NCBI GenBank assembly: GCA_013176395.1
Contig: JABMLP010000002.1
Coordinates: 1,178,001-1,242,000 of the forward strand
Length of the DNA stretch: 64,000 nt
Reading direction: 5' to 3'
Origin: Venturia oleaginea
Taxonomy: Eukaryota > Ascomycota > Dothideomycetes > Venturiales > Venturiaceae
Within the stretch, counting starts at the first letter, position 1, and each line of letters begins with the position of its first letter. The notes beneath the pieces were generated by a model, which did no database searches, had not been told where the DNA came from, and saw nothing but the letters and a program-made list of their open reading frames with translations. Positions 42,308-51,873 of the stretch are shown one piece after another. The position numbers and the translations under genes are program-made.

Positions 42308-43260
42308 GTTTGACTCGCGGTGGACTGGTGAAAATGAGAGCGTGGTTCGTTTCGATCCGATGCTCTTTAAGCAATCAAGAGATCTGATAAGTTTGGTCGG
42401 GAAGAGAAAATCTCTGCTCGTTGAGTATCTGGAACCGTGGAACAGGTACACTTCAGGCGGGGATTCTCTGCTCGTTGACTTCCCGGACGGTGAATCAATA
42501 TAACTAGTACACTTTCGACGTCGATGCTTATCATTTGCAAGACGAGATAGGCCATTGCTCTCGCTCGGACACGACTTGTCAATCCGGGTGGTCAAAGCGA
42601 TGAGAACATAGTTCGCAGCCATGAGACGGCTAGTCTGCATGAGAATCGAGGAGTCCTGTCATGGTTTGTTAGGCCAGCAAGGGAAAAATGAGTTGAAATG
42701 CGTAGAGTGATGGAAACTCGGGTTCGAGAACCCACGAAGTTTAATTCTCCTCGCCGACGTCTGCTTGTGTAGTCATGCCAGATGGTGTACTCGGCCTCGA
42801 CGGGGAACGAGGAGTTGGTTAGCTATCTCTAGGTAAGAAAGTACACGATGCATGATGCACGCTGATTGACGGAAATGATGAGTGATGGTTGGTGTTGTTG
42901 TAGTGATGTTTGGCGAGGGGTTCGTGACGGAACGACTCGGACTGTCCGCGAAACAGCTCCACCATCTCATCTCCATCCCCATCATTCACTTGTCGTCGAC
43001 GAAAAGGCACGAAAAAGTCGCGCATAGGAAAAATAGAGAGGAAGAGCACGCGAGGGAGTTGAAGCGCGACAGCGACAGCTTCACCTCCTGCTGCACATTG
43101 CCGGCGCTATCCGAACGATCCGTCATCATTATCACCGTTAGTGCAAGCAAATGCAATTCCATCCCTTTTTCGCTGTTCCCTCTACAGTCTACACTTCTGC
43201 CACTCTATCCTCCTTGATCACCTCGACGTCTACACAGCATTGCCAGCACTGGTGGACACC
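42308..43260. other. Divergent intergenic region
   Basis: Shared upstream region of the transporter and the F-box gene. The leftward frame stays open to 42640, but I read that part as 5' leader. Nothing else is recognised. Confidence 0.4.
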
Positions 43261-44742
43261 ATGTCTGTATCCACCATCGACAGCTCGCCCATCTTCGCTG
43301 CAAAAGAAAACAATTCTACAAAAGCAAGCAAGGGCAAGTTCGGTTTCATCTTCAGACGCAAGAAGAAAGACGAGCGACAGCAAATAGAAGAAGCGCGTCT
43401 GGAGAAGAAGAAATCAAATAAACTCACGAAAACGCCATCCAAGCAGACCATTGCCCATGTCAAACAGGAAAATCCGCAGCTTGTATGGAATCGAGAAGCG
43501 AATAGATTCTCGCGGGAATTGAATAAAGACACTGGTGAATCCAGAGATCACACCATCTTGTTGCATGCTTTGCAGCATCGTGAGTCTAATGAGTCCTTTC
43601 CCGAGTACATCGAGATAGACAACACAAACAAGAAACCAGGAGAGGCCAGTATCGCGAGTCTTCCTCCCAAAGTATGGCAACTCATCGCCAGTTTCCTGTC
43701 TTTGTCTGACATTGCGAACCTTGCCTTATCAACCAAGACACTGCTGGCCAAGCTTGGAGCTGGAAATTGGAAAACCATCAATCTTCCAGAAAACCAACAA
43801 CAGAGGATTGACTTCTTGATGAAAATGGATCGAGCTGTTCCAAATCACCTATACTGTCCTATATGCTCTTTATACCACCTGCGAACTCAAAACGGCTCAG
43901 AATCACTGAAACCAACACTCACACTGAATCCCCTCTTCCTCTGCCCCATGGTCGACAAAGCCACTCCACCCCGAACACGCATCGCCTCCGGCCGCACTCT
44001 CCCCTTCACCTTTTCCCAACTCGCCCTGCGAGCACACAAGTACGGACCAGATTACGGCATCACTCTGGATTCCCTTTCTCGTCGCTGGACCGACAAATTC
44101 GGCTGGTCGCACACAACAATGTATCGCATCCACAACAACCGTCTTCTCATACGCGTCATCAGCCAAAAATACGCACCAGGCGGTATGGTCGAGGCCGCAA
44201 AACGCGGTTTCTTCTACAACATGTACGAAGATTTTACCCCTTACTTTTCCGTCTGCGCGCACTGGCGGGACGGCGAATTAATGAACATCTGCAAATGCGC
44301 CGTCGATCACATTCCCGCCCCCAAATTCGCCATCAGCGAACAGCACAAAATGCACAAAAAGGCCATCCCGGAAAAACCACGAATCGTCGCCCTCTGTGGC
44401 CTTTGTCAGCCCATGCGTCGTTGTCCCGAATGTCCGACCGAGTACTTGGTTGAACTTAAACTCGTGGAGGATACCAAAGATCCTGTTTACCGCTTCAAAC
44501 AGGCGATTATTATTACGAGGTGGAGCGATTTAGGTGATGGGTCTACGCCTGAGAATTTGGAATGGGCGGCTGTTAATGGTAAGGCTGAGTATAATTCTGT
44601 TATTGAGATTGGACGGAGGGCTTTGAGTGGGATTTTTGAGGCGCAGACGAGTTTGGATAATATGAATTTACCTGGGCAGAGGATCATTTCGTTGAATCCC
44701 AAGATGCAGCGGACGGATGACGATAATGAGGCGTGGTATTGA
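43261..44742 (+). CDS. F-box domain protein
   Basis: Intronless, 493 aa. ATG 43261 (MSVSTIDSSP) is the first ATG in the frame. Residues 1-110 are basic and probably disordered (FIFRRKKKDERQQ). An F-box lies at about 132-175 (IASLPPKVWQLIASFLSLSDIANLALS). After it come Cys pairs (YCPICS, NICKCAV, LCGLCQPMRRCPEC) that may form small zinc sites, and the segment TDKFGWSHTTMYRIHNNRLLIR. It is expected to be an SCF ubiquitin-ligase adaptor that binds Skp1 through the F-box. The substrate-binding part has no known repeats. Confidence 0.82.
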   Translation: MSVSTIDSSPIFAAKENNSTKASKGKFGFIFRRKKKDERQQIEEARLEKKKSNKLTKTPSKQTIAHVKQENPQLVWNREANRFSRELNKDTGESRDHTILLHALQHRESNESFPEYIEIDNTNKKPGEASIASLPPKVWQLIASFLSLSDIANLALSTKTLLAKLGAGNWKTINLPENQQQRIDFLMKMDRAVPNHLYCPICSLYHLRTQNGSESLKPTLTLNPLFLCPMVDKATPPRTRIASGRTLPFTFSQLALRAHKYGPDYGITLDSLSRRWTDKFGWSHTTMYRIHNNRLLIRVISQKYAPGGMVEAAKRGFFYNMYEDFTPYFSVCAHWRDGELMNICKCAVDHIPAPKFAISEQHKMHKKAIPEKPRIVALCGLCQPMRRCPECPTEYLVELKLVEDTKDPVYRFKQAIIITRWSDLGDGSTPENLEWAAVNGKAEYNSVIEIGRRALSGIFEAQTSLDNMNLPGQRIISLNPKMQRTDDDNEAWY

Positions 44743-45997
44743 TGGAGTTGCTTGGGGATTCCCTGAGGGGAAATTAATTCGGGATGGTTGATGCTCCTTT
44801 TCCTGTGTCTCTTTTTTTTCCATTAGAGTTGTTGTTTTCTCGGCTTTTAATATCTCTGCCTTATCCAATCGCCGAAAGTGTAGCTAATTACTCCTGAAGT
44901 TTCTGAGCATTCTTCTGCCGTGACATTGTAACGCTGGCGGAGCAGATTGCGAGGCAGGTTATACTGCAGGAATTTTTGAATGAGTTCTCTCACAAAGTGC
45001 ATCAAAATCAAGTAATGAATTAGATCTTACTTTCACAGCTGGCTCACTCACTGCTAAGGAAGTAACGACTAGTCCATACATGCATATATGTAGCGGGGCT
45101 CCCCCTCAGTAATAAAACAAGCTTTACACTCCATAAACCCTCACACTCACCCTCTACCCAATCGACGATCCACAACATCCATAAACCGTCCCTGCACGAA
45201 TCAAAGGCATTGAATCCCCAGCATCATAAGTTATAATACTGCCATCTCACCCCAAGTCAATCAATCTGCTCCACTCCAATCCCTCCCCTACCAAAACCAC
45301 CCAATCCATGTCACGGCTAGTAGTAACTAATGAAAGGCGTGAGCAGCAATCAGGTATGGACTAAATGTGATAGCGAACTACAGGTAGCTATGTAAATGGG
45401 GGCTGGGGGCAAGACCTACTTATAGGTCTTGCTGTGGCCCGTGTACTGTGGCGCCTTGTTAGGTGCTTGGACACTGTGGTTGTTCCAGTAGCCTAGCAAG
45501 CCGTCACAATCCAATCCACTCCGAGAAAAACAGAGATAGCTTCTCCACTACCCGTTTGTTTGATAAGTTATTATTGGGTAGGAAGGGGAAGGGTAGAGGA
45601 CTTTTATAGGTTTCGAGTGATTAAGAGTAATTCTCCCAGAGTCTAGTTCAATTTATAGGAGGTCGAGAGGGACAGCACAGGCCTATATTATTTATAACTG
45701 ACTCTAGTTTTAGCCAATCAAATTCCTTCGACTAGGGGGTAATATATTTCGGAGCTTTTCTTTTGATGTACGGTATTTAAGGACTACCGTCACCGTCACG
45801 TTTGATCGTCCGATCGCCCTCTCGACTTCCCATAACTTCAACTGGAGTCTGAGAGAATCGTCCTCAATCATTTGAAAAGTACAATAGCATTTCAATAACC
45901 AAAGGATCTTTAAAGAGCATTGCGGTTTGTGCATCAACGTGGATATTTTCAAGTGTTTAACTGCAGTGACTGACTGAGTGATTCTGAGAGCTCCACC
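44743..45997. other. Intergenic, left flank of the LTR retrotransposon
   Basis: About 1.25 kb without a gene. The insertion site of the retroelement is CCACC at 45993-45997. Confidence 0.45.
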
Positions 45998-46289
45998 TGT
46001 CAAAGGATAGATCCTTTCTCAACTTATCCTGGATGGATTCTTAGCACTACCTGGTAGTTTCCTGGTAGTCTTTCACGTGCGCCTAGCAGGGATTGTTTGA
46101 GGATTGTTTCACATGTATTTCTATTCCTTTCCATACTTGTCTGGACAGCATGTCCTTTTTTCTTATACGGAGGACATATATACTAGTTGTCCTTCCTACA
46201 CTTACACTTTCTTCTCTGTACTTAGATACTTCGAAATACAAGCAGTCTTCTCTCACTTGCGAAACACCTTTGAGGGTTGAACTCTTACA
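45998..46289 (+). repeat. 5' LTR
   Basis: Starts TGTCAAAGG and ends CTCTTACA (TG..CA ends), 292 bp. A TATATA box (46177-46182) and a pyrimidine-rich stretch precede the site GTACTTAGATA (46218-46228). That site is the exact complement of the sequence just inside the LTR and so marks the likely transcript start and U3/R border. Confidence 0.95.
46177..46182 (+). promoter_or_regulatory. TATA box of the LTR promoter
   Basis: TATATA, 41 nt upstream of the inferred transcript start at 46218. It is conserved in the 3' LTR and in the solo LTR at 5.8-6.1 kb. Confidence 0.6.
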
Positions 46290-46290
46290 T

Positions 46291-46301
46291 TATCTAAGTA
46301 C
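46291..46301 (+). promoter_or_regulatory. Self-complementary primer-binding site
   Basis: TATCTAAGTAC starts one base after the LTR end and is the perfect 11-nt reverse complement of 46218-46228 in the LTR. No TGG-initial tRNA-complementary site is present. This is the arrangement known from Tf1 of fission yeast, where the 5' end of the RNA folds back and primes reverse transcription. Confidence 0.75.
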
Positions 46302-46363
46302 CGCACCAATACCTCTTGCTGACAGTAAGAGAGAGTCTCTGCAGCAGTCGTCAGAGTAAAGAG

Positions 46364-46503
46364 AAAGCCTTCCATTGAGCGAGGTACCGAGAAAGCCCTC
46401 CATCGAGTGAGGTACCGAGAAAGCCCTCCATCGAGTGAGGTACCGAGAAAGCCCTCCATCGAGCGAGGCACTGAGAAAGCCCTCCATTGAGCGAGGCATT
46501 GAG
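46364..46503 (+). repeat. Tandem array, five 28-bp units
   Basis: Five head-to-tail copies of a 28-bp unit beginning AAAGCC and ending GAG (46364, 46392, 46420, 46448, 46476), 85-100% alike, inside the retroelement leader. Confidence 0.95.
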
Positions 46504-46680
46504 AAAGAGTTTGCTAGGTACCTCATAACCTAGGACGGATGCTACACCTTCTCATTGTGTAGTAATCACGAACGTCGAAGATTGAGAGTTGTTGAAACTT
46601 GTCCTTTGCGAAGGGATATCAACAACGTCCAAAGTGACACCCACAAGTTGAAAGTACTCCCAGGTCAATCCTGTTGGTGA

Positions 46681-46822
46681 GTCAAGGTCCTAAAGAGGAC
46701 ACCCAAGCCATTTTCAGTACTCTCAGGACGAGCCTGCAGAGTCAAGGTCCTAAAGAGGACACCCAGCCATTTCAGTACTCTCAGGAAGAGCCTGTAGAGT
46801 CAAGGTCCTAAAGAGGACACCT
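46681..46822 (+). repeat. Tandem array, about 58-60-bp units
   Basis: Two full copies and a partial third of a unit beginning GTCAAGGTCCTAAAGAGGAC (46681, 46741, 46799). The second copy lacks two bases of the first. Confidence 0.9.
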
Positions 46823-46836
46823 AACCCAAGAAGCAA

Positions 46837-46882
46837 GGGCCAACCTCAAAGGCCAACCTCAAGAGCCAACCTCAAGGGCCAA
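46837..46882 (+). repeat. Tandem array, 14-bp units
   Basis: Three to four copies of GGCCAACCTCAAAG-like units, with a further GGGCCAA pair near 46950. Confidence 0.85.
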
Positions 46883-47378
46883 ACAAAAAGGGAATTCAAG
46901 AGAATTCAAGCTGAGATTTTCTAGAAGGTGCTAGAATCTCCAAGAAGCAAGGGCCAACTGTAAGGGCCAATCCACAGTAAATTCTCGCAAAATTTACAAA
47001 GAGGAAATCAGAGGTCATCCTAAGACAGCGTAGTCTTAGGAGTTGAAGCTGTAATAAGCTGAGGAAAGAAAGAGTTAGGAAGAGAGATTCAATACCCTTG
47101 ACCTTCATAGTCCCTAGGAGCTCCGTCCTTAGTAATAAGGGTTGCAGAGCAGACTGTCAAGGATGAAATCAGTCGGAAGGAAACTCAGCCTCAGAGCCTG
47201 TACTCGATGATTGAAACGTCAATCAAGATTGATAACCGCCTATTCGAAAGAAAACTTCAGAGGAAGGGAGTTAGTTCTTATCGAGGACATGGAAGCAACA
47301 GTCGTGCGAATATAGGTGTTTGAGTTGATCCATACGGACCGCAGTTAATGGAGCTCGACAAGATTCAGAGCGCTCCAC

Positions 47379-48461
47379 GTGGATCCAAGAAAGGCACAGG
47401 TCAGAAAGCCCAAAAAGAACAACACTGGACGTTTCACGAATCAGGGACAACGATTCGGAAACTCAGCCATGGGCTCAGGACACCTCAAGGCTTTACAATC
47501 CGATGCGTCAGTACCGCCAATCCACAACATACTGAGCTGGACGGCTTGTTATGAGGACGACTGCAAGGTACACCTATCTGAGAAGCAGAGCTCCGGATAC
47601 TACCCTCGGGATAGAGGAGGTTACCAAGGCAACGGCAATGTCAAAGGACATCTCGCTATGATGAGTTCGTCATCTAGCTCACCCGGTCTTTATGGCACTC
47701 AGTTGGGATTGCCAAAAGCAGAGTATGGCACAAACCAATTCGGGGTTGGGAATACAATGGCTGCTTTCAAAGTTATCAGCAGATACCCAAGCATGAGAAA
47801 GAATCCGGAACACGATCTTCACTGGATGATTCCATCGAACTGGTACAAAGTCAAAGAATGCCCACTGTGGGAGCACAAGTCCGAGGAAGACCCAGGAGAA
47901 CTAGATTGGGAATTCCACTGGGTTCACGAAAAGGAAGTCAACAATACGACCCTCAGGAAGATCATGAAAATCCCAAACATCAGTACAAATGTACAGCACG
48001 TCCACCACAGACACTCACCTATGAATTGCTGCGAGAATGAGGAATGCGATTTAACTCAGCACCAGGAAATGAAAGATCTTGGAGAAATACTCCAAGAGTT
48101 GCCAGCCATTTCCGGGAGTTGGTCTATACCAAACGAAAACGAATCTCTACAGACTATGTCGGGCGACGACAGTGAGTCTACAGTAGAAGACAACTCCAAC
48201 GAAGGAGAATCGAAGGAAGATCTAGAGTTTATGACCTTCCGGCTCTCACGTTTGACGCGAGACGTTGAACGAGCAATTGATCAGGACGATTCTCAGTGCA
48301 AAGACGTCCATCCAAATGCATGCCTTGACTTCACCTGCCCATACCATCCGAATGGGGCAAGGAACCTTCGACACCTTGTCCGACGATTGGACATCGCAGT
48401 CAAAACAAAGCAAGCACGTAAATGGCATGAGAATTCGGGAAACGAGGAGGATCAACAGTAG
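47379..48461 (+). CDS. Retrotransposon gag-like protein lacking a recognisable capsid
   Basis: An open frame of 360 codons from 47379; an in-frame ATG is available only inside it, and the upstream sense is unclear. It contains LSWTACYEDDCKVHLSEKQSSGYYP-like sequence near residue 52, a signature that in fungal Ty3/gypsy elements follows the gag zinc knuckle. An acidic C-terminal half follows with paired Cys (NCCENEECDL). No retrotransposon gag domain or CCHC knuckle is seen; the position they should occupy holds the tandem arrays. It overlaps pol in a different frame (-1), so fusion would need frameshifting. Confidence 0.65.
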   Translation: MDPRKAQVRKPKKNNTGRFTNQGQRFGNSAMGSGHLKALQSDASVPPIHNILSWTACYEDDCKVHLSEKQSSGYYPRDRGGYQGNGNVKGHLAMMSSSSSSPGLYGTQLGLPKAEYGTNQFGVGNTMAAFKVISRYPSMRKNPEHDLHWMIPSNWYKVKECPLWEHKSEEDPGELDWEFHWVHEKEVNNTTLRKIMKIPNISTNVQHVHHRHSPMNCCENEECDLTQHQEMKDLGEILQELPAISGSWSIPNENESLQTMSGDDSESTVEDNSNEGESKEDLEFMTFRLSRLTRDVERAIDQDDSQCKDVHPNACLDFTCPYHPNGARNLRHLVRRLDIAVKTKQARKWHENSGNEEDQQ

Positions 48462-48472
48462 AGAGGCCTCTG

Positions 48473-50803
48473 TTGAATCCTAATGAAGCGCCTCATTTTC
48501 TGAACAACCTTGGTACATCCAAGATGCTGGTCGAAGGAAAGATTGACCACGTACCAGCATGGGCCTTCATCGACACTGGTGCCGATAGGAATCTTCTAAG
48601 CGAGAAATTGGTCGACGAATGGAAACTACCCGTACGGTCGAAACGGCATCCATATCCACTAACTATCGCTGATGGAAGACCTGTCGACTCCAATGGAGGC
48701 ATGGTGATTTACGAAGCAGACATAACCTTGTGGATACAAGGGAGGAAAGAACAGATTGTTCTAGACGTCACGAATATTGGAGACTCGGATTTGATCCTTG
48801 GTCTGCCATGGCTTCGAACTCACAATCCGCATATCGACTGGAGAACATTGACGCTCACGTTCCCAGGCCAACGATATCCCGTGCAGGCTAGCATGCGCGC
48901 TAGAACACGGACAGCACAAAGACCTTTGCGGAAAAGGCCTACACACGTTGAAGTGGCATACTGCTATCGTCTCCAGACAGGGGAGGATAGGTCAGTGTTC
49001 CAAATTCCCCATGAGTACCAGGAATTTGCGGAACTTTTTAAAGGGGAATCGATCGAAGATTCTCTTCCACCACACCAACCATGGGATCATGAGATCAAGC
49101 TCAAGAATAATGAACAACCGAAGAAGTTCAAGATCTATCCATTGAGGGAAGATCAGCTTGAAACCCTTCGTGAATATATCGACGATTTCACGAAGAAGAA
49201 GTTCATCCGGGAGTCGAAGTCACCCGCCGGATATCCAGTTTTCTACGTACCCAAGCCCGATGGTTCACAACGATTGTGTGTCGACTACCGACATCTGAAT
49301 GAGATTTCGGTGAAGAATGCGTACACGCTGCCTTTAATCCAGGAGTTGAGGGACAGACTCCAAGGAGCCAGATGGTTCACGAAATTCGATATTCCTGCGG
49401 CTTTTCATCGAATTAGGATTAAGGAAGGTGACGAGTGGAAGACAGCATTCTGCACTCGCCTTGGGCACTACGAATACCTTGTCATGCCCTTCGGTTTGAC
49501 AAACGCCCCTGCGACGCTGCAAGCCTATATGAACAATGTGCTTCGCGAGCACTTAGACAAGTTTGTGTCTGTTTATATGGATGATATTGTGGTTTACTCT
49601 CGAACGTTCGAAGAACACGTCAAACACGTTCGAACCGTCCTCCGCGCACTACAGAAATTTAACTTACGGCTGAAACCCTCGAAAAGCGAATTCCACAAGC
49701 AACGAATCAAGTTCGTTGGATGTTTTGTCTCTCAAGATGGACTTGAGATTGACCCGGAAATTTACCAGAAGGTTCGCGATTGGCTAGTACCCTCGAACGT
49801 CAAAGGAGTACAGTCATTTCACGCCTTCGCGAATTATTATCGACAATTCATCGAAAGCTTTTCCGAAGTTGCAGAACCCCTCACGGGATTGATGAAGAAG
49901 GGGATTACCTTCGAATGGAACGAGCATGCGCAAAAGGCCTTTGACGCACTCAAGATACGGTTAACAACACCACCCATTCTGCAACTGTTTGACTCAGAAA
50001 AACCAGCCACAGTCGAGGCGGATGCGTCCGATCGAGCCCTCGGAGCATGCCTCAGCCAACCCGATTCAGATGGAAAGCTTAGACCAGTAGCTTACCACGC
50101 ACGAAAATTCCTGAAAGCAGAAATCAACTACTCCACTTCAGACAAGGAACTCATGGCCATATTTGATGCCTTCAAGCACTGGAAGCATTATCTTGAAGGA
50201 GCGAAACACAAGATTACCGTGTATTCCGACCACAAGAATCTGCGGAATTTCACGACGACAAAGGAATTGAATCGACGGCAACTAAGATGGTCAGAAGAAC
50301 TGTCATCTTACAACTTCCATATCCTTTACAAGAAAGGAAAGGAAAACGTTAACGCCGATGCATTAAGTCGACGAGAAGACTTCATGGCAGTAGAAAAAGA
50401 GAAAGTCGAACGCGCTTTGTTCCGACAGGAAGGTGATGCACTTGTGCACCAAGTCTCATCACTTCAGACAGGAAAGCCCTCTTATTGGCAAGAGGTCAGG
50501 AACGCGCAGCAAAAGGATCCAGATGTACAAGGCTACATTCAATCAGCAGATCAGAATACCCGTATTGAAGACGGATTGCTCCTCTTCAACAACTTGGTAT
50601 ATCTTCCCACGAGCCTTAGGAAACAGTACATCCTACATCAACACGAATCTCCACTCAATGGTCATTGCCGACCAGAGATTGTCCTTTCACGACTTCAGAA
50701 TACCTTCTACTTCCCGCACATGCGACAGGAAGTTTTCAAGGAAATAGGAAAGTGTGTTCTTTGCAAAAAGGCCAAGTACGAACGACACAAACTGTCGCAT
50801 TAG
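48473..50803 (+). CDS. Retrotransposon pol: protease, reverse transcriptase, RNase H, truncated before integrase core
   Basis: 776 codons counted from 48473; the first in-frame ATG is 48524, and the frame is open upstream into the gag overlap. Protease active site DTGA is at 34-37. Reverse transcriptase has YMDD at 368-371 (VSVYMDDIVVYS) and the N-terminal MPFGLTNAP. RNase H carries EADAS with its Asp near 517 and the chromodomain-free tether YKKGKENVNADALSRR. The frame ends in an HHCC integrase zinc domain (HQHESPLNGH..CVLCKKAKY) and a TAG. About 100 bp later the 3' LTR begins, so the DDE integrase core is deleted. Confidence 0.93.
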   Translation: MNPNEAPHFLNNLGTSKMLVEGKIDHVPAWAFIDTGADRNLLSEKLVDEWKLPVRSKRHPYPLTIADGRPVDSNGGMVIYEADITLWIQGRKEQIVLDVTNIGDSDLILGLPWLRTHNPHIDWRTLTLTFPGQRYPVQASMRARTRTAQRPLRKRPTHVEVAYCYRLQTGEDRSVFQIPHEYQEFAELFKGESIEDSLPPHQPWDHEIKLKNNEQPKKFKIYPLREDQLETLREYIDDFTKKKFIRESKSPAGYPVFYVPKPDGSQRLCVDYRHLNEISVKNAYTLPLIQELRDRLQGARWFTKFDIPAAFHRIRIKEGDEWKTAFCTRLGHYEYLVMPFGLTNAPATLQAYMNNVLREHLDKFVSVYMDDIVVYSRTFEEHVKHVRTVLRALQKFNLRLKPSKSEFHKQRIKFVGCFVSQDGLEIDPEIYQKVRDWLVPSNVKGVQSFHAFANYYRQFIESFSEVAEPLTGLMKKGITFEWNEHAQKAFDALKIRLTTPPILQLFDSEKPATVEADASDRALGACLSQPDSDGKLRPVAYHARKFLKAEINYSTSDKELMAIFDAFKHWKHYLEGAKHKITVYSDHKNLRNFTTTKELNRRQLRWSEELSSYNFHILYKKGKENVNADALSRREDFMAVEKEKVERALFRQEGDALVHQVSSLQTGKPSYWQEVRNAQQKDPDVQGYIQSADQNTRIEDGLLLFNNLVYLPTSLRKQYILHQHESPLNGHCRPEIVLSRLQNTFYFPHMRQEVFKEIGKCVLCKKAKYERHKLSH

Positions 50804-50900
50804 ATACCTTTGAAAGTATCTACGGTGATGTTTTTCAAAACGACGGACCGAGACTACGTCCTCCTAGGCGTACAAAAAGCAGAACCGCCCCAACGGAAAC

Positions 50901-50915
50901 GGGGGAGAAGAAGGG
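50901..50915 (+). promoter_or_regulatory. Polypurine tract
   Basis: GGGGGAGAAGAAGGG, three bases before the 3' LTR. It is the expected plus-strand primer. Confidence 0.8.
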
Positions 50916-50918
50916 TAA

Positions 50919-51210
50919 TGTCAAAGGATAGATCCTTTCTCAACTTATCCTGGATGGATTCTTAGCATTACCTGGTAGTTTCCTGGTAGTCTTTCACGTG
51001 CGCCTAGCAGGGATTGTTTGAGGATTGTTTCACATGTATTTCTATTCCTTTCCATACTTGTCTGGACAGCATGTCCTTTTTTCTTATACGGAGGACATAT
51101 ATACTAGTCGTCCTTCCTACACTTACACTTTCTTCTCTGTACTTAGATACTTCGAAATACAAGCAGTCTTCTCTCACTTGCGAAACACCTTTGAGGGTTG
51201 AACTCTTACA
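50919..51210 (+). repeat. 3' LTR
   Basis: 292 bp, identical to the 5' LTR except for two C/T differences. Followed by CCACC, the target duplication. Confidence 0.95.
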
Positions 51211-51873
51211 CCACCCCACAGCGGAACCTAGTTAATTCTTACCCCTTCGGTAATAAGATCTCCGTCGAAAATAGGCTATAAAAGCCTCTACTATATAAAG
51301 CTGTCCTATACGTGGTTAACAGGCCAAAAGAAGGTTAATTATAATCCCTACCTGTGAGAGGCGTGGTCGATATGTTTTTCAATTGACTATCCTGATTGAC
51401 GAGTATTACAAACTTGAGGAAAAGAGAGAAAGACTAGAATACATGCTTTTATAGTCAGTGGTGGTGGGGCTGTGGAATCTTCCAGAAGTTTCCAAAGGTT
51501 GAGGGCATTGCCGAGAACCTCAATCTAGGCCATAACCTGTGACACTACCCTAGCCTATACGCCTAGGTTGTCTTTATACTGTCCTAGGTTATCCTTATAC
51601 TATATCTTCGCAATTAGTTAGTTTTACTTTTCACGAGTCTATTCCCCTAATCTTACTCCTCCTTTAGATAGGCAGGTCTTCATTACAATCCTACGTTAGG
51701 GAGGAGAAGTTGCCGCAACTCCTCCGCCTCCATACGATATATAAGTAACTAAAGTACTTAGGGTTGTACGAGAAACCTGGATAGATTAACCAATAACATG
51801 TCCCCCAACGCTAATTTCCTACAAGAATTAATGTCATTGACCTTCAGGCGTCATAAGTCAGGATGCCGCCATC
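51211..51873. other. AT-rich intergenic, right flank of the retrotransposon
   Basis: Contains short imperfect direct repeats (CCTAGGTTGTCTTTATACTG and CCTAGGTTATCCTTATACTA near 51565-51605), possibly an old mutated repeat. No gene is seen. Confidence 0.4.

Larger units (their letters stand above)
45998..51210 (+). mobile_element. Ty3/gypsy LTR retrotransposon, nearly complete, non-autonomous
   Basis: 5,213 bp bounded by two 292-bp LTRs and a perfect 5-bp target duplication CCACC (45993-45997 and 51211-51215). The LTRs differ at only two positions (C/T near 46049 and T/C near 46188), so insertion is recent. Inside, in order: a primer-binding site of self-priming type, about 1 kb with three tandem-repeat arrays, a gag-like frame, a pol frame with protease, reverse transcriptase and RNase H, and a polypurine tract at 50901-50915. 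The integrase core and a recognisable capsid domain are missing, so this copy needs help in trans. Confidence 0.95.

Noticed and set aside
42712..42790. GGGTTCGAGAACCC looks like a tRNA B box.
   Set aside because: Position 61 is not C, no T-stem of five pairs forms, and no A box or acceptor stem is found at the right distance.
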